NCBI RefSeq assembly: GCF_002498065.1
Contig: NZ_DAFZ01000032.1
Location: 1 to 10,929, forward strand
Source: Methanoculleus sp. UBA208
Lineage (GTDB): Archaea > Halobacteriota > Methanomicrobia > Methanomicrobiales > Methanoculleaceae
Reading direction: 5' to 3'
Length of the DNA: 10,929 nucleotides
Shown here: positions 6,406-10,929 of the stretch, piece by piece
Layout: each line of letters starts with the position of its first letter
Numbering within the stretch: position 1 is the stretch's first letter
Program-made: the position numbers and the translations under genes
Notes under the pieces: generated by a model
The model's input: the letters and a program-made list of their open reading frames with translations, nothing else
Databases searched by the model: none
What the model was told of the DNA's origin: nothing

Positions 6406-8707
6406 TTCTTCTCGCCGCATCAAGGAGGATCTGCCGCTCTTTCCGCGCTACGGCCTCACGGATGCGGGGGACCGCATCGATGTTTGCGGAGACGCTGTTG
6501 ATGCCGTGCCCGACTAGCCAGGTGACCATATCGGGGTCGGAGCCGGCCTGGCCGCAGATGGAGCACTCGACGTCGTGCTCACGGCAGGCGTTGATCGCGT
6601 AATCGATCAGCCAGAGCACGGCAGGGTGCTTGGGCTGGTACATATCGGCGACGTGCTCGTTGTTCCGGTCGATGGCGAGCGTGTACTGGATGAGGTCGTT
6701 CGTCCCGAACGAGGCGAACCGGATCCCGGCCCTGATGAAGTCCTCGATGAGGATGGCGCTGCTCGGGACCTCGATCATGACGCCGATGGTCGCGTTCTCC
6801 ACGTCGACCCCCCATTCCTTCATCATCGCCCGGGCCCGGACGAACTCGTCGGGGTGGTTGACCATGGGAAACATCACGCCGAGGTTGTCATAGCCCGCGG
6901 CCCAGAGCCTCTTGAAGGCCTCCACCTGCAGGCGGAACTGTTCGGGGCTCCGGAGGTCCCGGCGGATGCCGCGCCAGCCGAGCATCGGGTTGTGCTCGAC
7001 CGGCTCGTCTTCGCCGCCCTCCATGTTGCGGAACTCGTCGGTCGGGGCGTCCAGGGTCCGGACCCAGACGGGTTTCCCCGGGAAGGCGTCGAGCACCGTC
7101 TTGATGCCGCCGTAGAGCTCGGCGATGAACTCTTCTTCGGCGCCGTGCTCGATGTACCAGCCGGGAGTCTTCGCGAGGCCGAGGATGAGGTGCTCGATCC
7201 GCAGAAGGCCGACGCCGTCCGCTCCGGTGGCGGCGGCCCGCTGTGCGGCCTCGGGGAGGGAGACGTTCACCTTGACGAGGGTGCCGGTGATGACCGGAGC
7301 GGGTGCTCCCGCCGCCGGGGCGGCTGCCGGTGCCGCCGCTGCCGGCGCCTCGACCGCTCCCTCGTAGATGATGCCCTTCTCGCCGTCGACGGTGATGATC
7401 TGGCCGTCTTTCAAGAGTTTCGTCGCCTTCTTGGTCCCGACGACCGCGGGTGTCCCGAGTTCCCGGCTCACGATGGCCGCGTGGCAGGTCATGCCGCCTT
7501 CGTCGGTGACGATGGCATTGACCCGCCGCATCGCCGGCACCATGTCGGGGTTGGTCATCTTGGTGACCAGGATGTCGCCGTCCTTGACGGCGCTCGTGTC
7601 CTTGACGTCCCGCACGATCGCGACCCGGCCGCTCGCGACGCCGGGGGAAGCGCCCTGGCCTTCCAGCAGCATCACGCCGAGCGCGCCCCGGGGCTTTTCT
7701 GCGGGTTCCGCTCCGGCACGGGGGATCTCAGGGCGCCGGATGGTCGTGATGGGCCGGGACTGGAGGATGAAGACGTCGTCCCCGACGATCGCCCACTCGA
7801 TATCCTGGGGGACGCCGTAGTGGTCTTCGGCGATCTTGCCGAGCATTGCAAGGCGCGCCACTTCCGCGTCGGAGAGGACCGGGCCGGTGCGCTGTTCGCC
7901 GGAGAGCTCGACGACCTTCGTCCCGTGCTGGCCCTCCGGCACGATCATGATCTCCTTTTCGGCGATCAGGCGGTCGACAACCCGCTCGGAGCGCAGGTCA
8001 AAGACGTAGTTGTCCGGGGAGACGGCCCCCGAGACGACGGCTTCGCCGAGCCCCCAGGAGCCCTCGATGATCGGCAGGGGCTCGCCGGTGACGGGGTGGG
8101 AAGTGAACATGACGCCGGACTTCTCCGACCGGATGAGTTCCTGCACGACGACGGCGATGTTCACGCTCCGGTCGTCGAACCCCTGTTTTGCCCGGTAGTA
8201 GATGGCCCGCGCGCCATACAGGGAGGCCCAGCACCGCTGGACCGCGTCAAGAAGGTCGTCTTCCCCGAGAATATTGAGAAACGTCTCCTGCTGGCCGGCA
8301 AAACTGGCATCGGGCAGGTCTTCGGCGGTGGCGCTCGACCGGACGGCGACAACCGTCCCGTCAGCCCCCATCCGGGAGTATGCATCGGTAATCTCCTCTC
8401 TGATTTGATCGGGGATCTCGACGCTCAGGACGAGGTCCTGAGCGTCCCTGGAGACCGATTCCAGCGCTCCGTTGTCGTCGACATCCAGACGCTCCAGTCT
8501 GCGGAAGAGTGCATCTTCGATCCCGGTCTCTACAAGAAACCTTCGGAATGCCTGGGCGGTCACCACAAACGCCTTCGGCACGGGAAGGCCGATCGAGGTC
8601 ATCTCCCCAAGAGAGGCCCCCTTTCCACCTACGGAGACGATATCTTCCTTTTTTATTTCTTCGAGCCACAAAACGTTGGGCATTTCCTTCATGCTCGCAC
8701 CACACAT
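6398..8707 (-). CDS. ppsA: Phosphoenolpyruvate synthase
   Basis: Converts pyruvate + ATP + water to PEP + AMP + phosphate, the entry to gluconeogenesis from the pyruvate made by methanogens. The 769 aa comprise an N-terminal ATP-grasp domain (GGKGASLGEM; VAVRSSATAEDLPDASFAGQ), a swivelling phosphohistidine domain with His409 in GGMTCHAAIVSRELG, and a C-terminal PEP/pyruvate TIM barrel. The barrel carries GFGTNDL-like SFGTNDLIQYTLAIDRN and the proton-donor Cys718 in SICGQAG. An Ala/Pro-rich stretch at about residues 450-472 links the last two domains. ATG 8707 has GGTGA seven bases upstream; ATG 8692 has GGTG five bases upstream and would remove five residues (MCGAS). First gene of the minus-strand operon and divergent from serA across 79 bp. 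Confidence 0.95.
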   Translation of the reverse strand: MCGASMKEMPNVLWLEEIKKEDIVSVGGKGASLGEMTSIGLPVPKAFVVTAQAFRRFLVETGIEDALFRRLERLDVDDNGALESVSRDAQDLVLSVEIPDQIREEITDAYSRMGADGTVVAVRSSATAEDLPDASFAGQQETFLNILGEDDLLDAVQRCWASLYGARAIYYRAKQGFDDRSVNIAVVVQELIRSEKSGVMFTSHPVTGEPLPIIEGSWGLGEAVVSGAVSPDNYVFDLRSERVVDRLIAEKEIMIVPEGQHGTKVVELSGEQRTGPVLSDAEVARLAMLGKIAEDHYGVPQDIEWAIVGDDVFILQSRPITTIRRPEIPRAGAEPAEKPRGALGVMLLEGQGASPGVASGRVAIVRDVKDTSAVKDGDILVTKMTNPDMVPAMRRVNAIVTDEGGMTCHAAIVSRELGTPAVVGTKKATKLLKDGQIITVDGEKGIIYEGAVEAPAAAAPAAAPAAGAPAPVITGTLVKVNVSLPEAAQRAAATGADGVGLLRIEHLILGLAKTPGWYIEHGAEEEFIAELYGGIKTVLDAFPGKPVWVRTLDAPTDEFRNMEGGEDEPVEHNPMLGWRGIRRDLRSPEQFRLQVEAFKRLWAAGYDNLGVMFPMVNHPDEFVRARAMMKEWGVDVENATIGVMIEVPSSAILIEDFIRAGIRFASFGTNDLIQYTLAIDRNNEHVADMYQPKHPAVLWLIDYAINACREHDVECSICGQAGSDPDMVTWLVGHGINSVSANIDAVPRIREAVARKERQILLDAARRNA

Positions 8708-8786
8708 ATACTTCTCACCATTACATAAAAGATTTCGGAGGAAAAAGCATCAATACATATGATGTTGAACTAGTATGGGTTGAACC
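8708..8786. promoter_or_regulatory. Divergent promoter region between ppsA and serA
   Basis: The 79-bp AT-rich spacer carries TATA-like elements for both strands. AATACATAT (8752-8760) lies about 30 nt before the serA GTG and would start a nearly leaderless serA transcript. Its reverse (ATATGTATT) lies about 50 nt before the ppsA ATG. A second minus-strand element, TTTTATGTAA (8730-8721), would place the ppsA start near 8700, in which case translation would have to begin at ATG 8692. GGTGA before ATG 8707 is a clear ribosome binding site; before serA only an imperfect GGGTTGA (8777-8783) is seen. The two promoters overlap, so a regulator bound here could act on both genes. Confidence 0.5.
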
Positions 8787-10370
8787 GTGAAATATAGAGT
8801 GTTGGTCAGCGACCCGCTGGCAGAGGAAGGGATTGACATCCTGAAGGAATTCTGCGACGTGGATGTCAATACCGGGCTGACCGAGGATCAGCTCGCAGAT
8901 ATTATCGGGAACTACGATGCCCTGCTGGTGCGCTCGGGAACCGAGGTGACGGCACGGGTCATCGACGCAGGAGAGAGACTCAAGTTCATCGGCCGTGCCG
9001 GCGCCGGGGTCGACAATATCGATACGGAGGCGGCGACGCGCAGGGGCATCATCGTCGCGAACGCTCCCGAGGGAAACACCCTGGCGGCCACGGAGCACAC
9101 GATGGCGATGATGCTCTCGCTCGCGCGCAATATACCCCAGGCGACCGCATCGCTCAAGAAGGGCGAGTGGAAGCGCTCCAAGTTCATGGGCGTCGAACTC
9201 AACGACAAGGTTCTCGGCATCGTGGGATTCGGGCGTATCGGTAACGAGGTGGCGAAGCGTGCACGGGCGATGGAGATGAAGTGCATCGCCTACGACCCCT
9301 TCATCAGTAAGGAGCGGGCGGCAAACCTCGGTGTGGAGCTGGTGCCGCTCGACGAGCTCTTCCGGAGAGCGGACGTGATCACGGTCCACACGCCGCTGAT
9401 CAAGGAGACGCGCCACGTCATCAACGCCGAGACGATTGCGACGATGAGGGACGGCGTCCGGCTGATCAACTGTGCACGCGGCGGGATCATCGACGAGAAG
9501 GCGCTCGCAGACGCGATTGCGAGCGGCAAGGTCGCCGGTGCGGCGCTGGACGTCTTCGAGAGCGAGCCGCCGACGGACTCCCCGCTCCTCGGGCTCGACA
9601 GGGTTATCGTCACCCCACACCTCGGGGCGAGCACGGTCGAGGCGCAGAAGAACGTCGCGGTCTCGGTCGCAAACCAGTGCATCAGCGTTCTATCCGGCGG
9701 CGCGGCGAAATACGTGGTGAACGCGCCGATGATCCCCGCCGAGCAGCAGGCGCTGGTCGAGCCCTACGCGATGCTTGCGCAGAAGATGGGCAGCCTCCTC
9801 ATCCAGCTCGTCGAGGGACGGCTCGAGTCGCTCGAGATCACCTACGGGGGCGAGGCCGCCCAGTTACCGAACACGAAGTTCGTCACCCGTGTTATCCTGA
9901 AGGGCATGCTCGACCCGATCCTCCAGGTGCCGGCCAATATCGTGAACGCCGAGTTCGTGGCAAAGGAGCGCGGCATCCGGATGAGCGAGACGACGACGGA
10001 GGAAGCGCAGGGGTTCAAGAATATCATCACCATCACCGCAAAGACCGACAGAATGACCGAGACGGTGAGCGGGAGCGTTTCGGGCCCGAACCGCGCGCGG
10101 ATCGTGAGCATCGGCGGTTACATGACCGACCTGACCCCGACCGGCCACGTGGTCATCTCCCGCCACACCGACAAGCCGGGCGTCATCGGCAAAGCCGCGA
10201 CAATCCTCGGCCGGGTGAACGTGAACATCGCGGGGATGCAGGTGGGACGCCACAAGCCCGGCGAGGAGGCCCTGATGGTCCTCACGGTCGATTCCGCGGT
10301 GCCGGCCGACGCGATGGACGAGATCAAGAAGATCGACGGCATCCACACGGCAAAGCACGCCGAGATCTGA
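8787..10370 (+). CDS. serA: D-3-phosphoglycerate dehydrogenase
   Basis: Oxidises 3-phosphoglycerate to 3-phosphohydroxypyruvate with NAD, the first step of serine synthesis. The 527-aa protein is the long form. It has an N-terminal substrate domain; a Rossmann domain with GFGRIG at 147-152; catalytic Arg231 (CARGGIIDE), Glu260 (ESEPP) and His278 (TPHLGAST); an intervening ASB-type domain (about 315-445); and a C-terminal ACT domain (about 453-527). The ACT domain carries HTDKPGVIGKAATILG and NIAGMQVGR. In the family, ACT domains with this pattern bind L-serine and mediate feedback inhibition, so the enzyme is probably serine-regulated. The GTG at 8787 is chosen because it gives the standard N-terminus (KYRVLVSDPLAEEGI) and no earlier in-frame start fits. 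Appears monocistronic: a terminator-like hairpin and a tRNA follow. Confidence 0.96.
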   Translation: MKYRVLVSDPLAEEGIDILKEFCDVDVNTGLTEDQLADIIGNYDALLVRSGTEVTARVIDAGERLKFIGRAGAGVDNIDTEAATRRGIIVANAPEGNTLAATEHTMAMMLSLARNIPQATASLKKGEWKRSKFMGVELNDKVLGIVGFGRIGNEVAKRARAMEMKCIAYDPFISKERAANLGVELVPLDELFRRADVITVHTPLIKETRHVINAETIATMRDGVRLINCARGGIIDEKALADAIASGKVAGAALDVFESEPPTDSPLLGLDRVIVTPHLGASTVEAQKNVAVSVANQCISVLSGGAAKYVVNAPMIPAEQQALVEPYAMLAQKMGSLLIQLVEGRLESLEITYGGEAAQLPNTKFVTRVILKGMLDPILQVPANIVNAEFVAKERGIRMSETTTEEAQGFKNIITITAKTDRMTETVSGSVSGPNRARIVSIGGYMTDLTPTGHVVISRHTDKPGVIGKAATILGRVNVNIAGMQVGRHKPGEEALMVLTVDSAVPADAMDEIKKIDGIHTAKHAEI

Positions 10371-10396
10371 TCGGTCGGATCGTCACCCCCTTTTGC

Positions 10397-10444
10397 ACCG
10401 CGTCCCGGCCCCCGATGCGGCTGAGCCGGCACGGAGCGGTTTTT
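10397..10444 (+). terminator. Probable serA transcription terminator
   Basis: Inverted repeat ACCGC (10397-10401) ... GCGGT (10436-10440), with an inner CCGGC/GCCGG pairing, is followed directly by a T run (10440-10444). An earlier T run, CCCCCTTTT (10386-10394), lies 20 nt after the serA stop and could itself terminate, since archaeal polymerase stops at U-rich tracts. Located between serA and the tRNA promoter. Confidence 0.45.
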
Positions 10445-10458
10445 GAGGCAAGCGAATA

Positions 10459-10467
10459 ATTTTATAC
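10459..10467 (+). promoter_or_regulatory. TATA box of the tRNA-Val gene
   Basis: ATTTTATAC sits in a short AT-rich patch between GC-rich flanks, about 41 nt before the mature tRNA 5' end. With the usual TATA-to-start distance this puts transcription start near 10490 and leaves a leader of about 14 nt for RNase P to remove. Confidence 0.6.
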
Positions 10468-10503
10468 CCGGAGCACCAACCTTATTGATCGTCGGGCAGA
10501 CAC

Positions 10504-10577
10504 GGGCTCGTGGTCTAGCTGGTTATGACGTCGCCTTGACATGGCGGAGGTCCTGAGTTCGAATCTCAGCGAGCCCA
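10504..10577 (+). tRNA. tRNA-Val (anticodon GAC)
   Basis: The 74-nt sequence folds as a full cloverleaf. The acceptor is GGGCTCG/CGAGCCC (7 bp). The D arm is GTC/GAC, with a U13-U22 mismatch and GG at 18-19. The anticodon stem is TCGCC/GGCGG with loop TTGACAT, putting GAC at 10538-10540. The variable loop is AGGTC, and the T arm is CTGAG/CTCAG with loop TTCGAAT. The discriminator is A73, as usual for valine tRNAs. CCA is not encoded (TCA follows) and there is no intron. It reads GUC and GUU codons. Confidence 0.96.
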
Positions 10578-10847
10578 TCATTGTTTTTGAAAACAAGCGC
10601 TTTTATGAAATTATTTTCTGGGCGCAATGTTGCTCAAATGAACCCATAATTCCAACAAAATTGTGCTGGCGACACGCGAGTTATTGTGCCACCCCCTGAG
10701 CACGATCTCCGCCCCCCTGCTTTTCCGCAGGAATTGTGTCCGAAACCCACATGCGTTTTTTCAGGACTTTCCATACAATCCGTGCCGTCTCAGACGTCCG
10801 AGGAGAGGGCAGGCTGTTCCATCTAGGAGGCCGGTAGCAAGGTTGAT
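10578..10847. other. Gene-free region between tRNA-Val and the CRISPR array
   Basis: About 270 bp with no supportable gene. The first 90 bp or so are AT-rich, unlike the GC-rich genes to the left; the rest is mixed. A small hairpin CCTGC-TTTTCC-GCAGG lies at about 10717-10733. A minus-strand frame runs through the right part, but it starts inside the CRISPR spacer and is not recognisable as a protein. As this is the leader-distal side of the array, no CRISPR leader is expected here. Confidence 0.6.
10584..10588 (+). terminator. T-run terminator after tRNA-Val
   Basis: Five T start seven bases after the mature tRNA 3' end. The surrounding GTTTTTGAAAAC could also form a tiny hairpin. An oligo-T stop right behind a tRNA is typical for archaea. 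Confidence 0.5.
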
Positions 10848-10929
10848 ATTTCACGCACCTGTGAAGGGTGCGACTAGCCCCGGCCATGAGGAGGAGGGTA
10901 AGGATTGTCAATTTCAATCCACGCACCCG
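10848..10929 (-). CRISPR. Leader-distal end of a CRISPR array, type I-C-like repeats (cut by window end)
   Basis: On the minus strand, 10874-10848 reads GTCGCACCCTTCACAGGTGC followed by GTGAAAT (27 nt). This is a repeat that has lost five bases (GGATT) before the terminal GAAAT. After a 36-nt unique spacer (10875-10910), a second copy begins at 10911. Its 19 visible bases are ATTTCAATCCACGCACCCG on the plus strand, the full 3' end GTGGATTGAAAT of the repeat; the window stops there. The two copies share ATTTC and ACGCACC, and differ at one visible base (CTG versus CCG) besides the deletion. The GTCGCACYC...GGTGCGTGGATTGAAAT pattern is characteristic of type I-C repeats (about 32 nt). The hairpin CGCACC/GGTGCG is kept in the shortened copy. 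Orientation puts the leader and newest spacers to the right. No cas gene lies in the window, so the type is inferred from the repeat alone. Confidence 0.85.

Noticed and set aside
6575..8728. 717-codon plus-strand open frame opposite ppsA
   Set aside because: Its Asp/Gly/Val/Arg-rich composition is typical of the antisense of a GC-rich gene; the minus strand encodes a complete PEP synthase with its active-site His and Cys.
10578..10847. CRISPR leader on the left side of the array
   Set aside because: Repeat orientation (GATTGAAAT end toward the left) and the degenerate left-most repeat both mark this as the leader-distal side.
10681..10926. An 81-residue minus-strand open frame, briefly considered as a transposase remnant (segment ARIVWKVLKKRMWVSD)
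   Set aside because: It begins inside the CRISPR repeat and spacer, has no catalytic motif, and no terminal inverted repeats flank it. The transposase resemblance is too weak to support.

Overview
The window looks like chromosomal DNA from a methanogenic archaeon of the Methanomicrobiales, probably close to Methanoculleus. The order-level placement is inferred from gene content: MfnA (methanofuran tyramine branch), Dph2 (diphthamide), an archaeal-type Hpt, PpsA and a METTL5-type methyltransferase. GC-rich coding DNA, TATA-like boxes and GGTG-type ribosome binding sites fit. The genus is a guess from overall impression, because no search could be run.

Layout. Positions 1-356 hold no gene, but do hold a degenerate, hairpin-forming repeat family in direct and inverted copies. 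From 8707 down to 357 there is a tight minus-strand gene series in transcription order: ppsA (PEP synthase), mfnA (tyrosine/aspartate decarboxylase), hpt (purine phosphoribosyltransferase), dph2 (diphthamide), a METTL5-like rRNA adenine methyltransferase, an Fsr-like MFS transporter and an AarF/UbiB-family kinase-like membrane protein. The first six overlap by 4-17 bp or are 5 bp apart, so they probably form one operon. The UbiB gene follows after 43 bp and may have its own promoter. A 79-bp intergenic region separates ppsA from the divergent serA (phosphoglycerate dehydrogenase, plus strand). serA is followed by a terminator-like hairpin and then a tRNA-Val(GAC) gene with its own TATA box.

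Right edge. After the tRNA come about 270 bp without a gene, AT-rich in the first part. At 10848-10929 the window enters the end of a CRISPR array. It contains one shortened repeat, one complete 36-nt spacer and the first 19 nt of the next repeat. The repeat resembles the type I-C family (5' GTCGCACCC, 3' GTGGATTGAAAT on the minus strand), and its orientation makes this the leader-distal end. The leader, and probably most of the array, lie to the right; no cas gene is visible here.

How the genes fit together. PpsA makes PEP for gluconeogenesis from C1/acetate-derived pyruvate, and SerA takes 3-phosphoglycerate from the same trunk into serine. MfnA supplies tyramine for methanofuran and/or beta-alanine for CoA, and Hpt salvages purines. 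Dph2 and the METTL5-like enzyme both modify the translation machinery (EF2 and rRNA). I see no undescribed defence or mobile system inside the window. The items most worth a second look are the CRISPR trailer end, the structured repeats at the left, and the tightly packed mixed-function operon.
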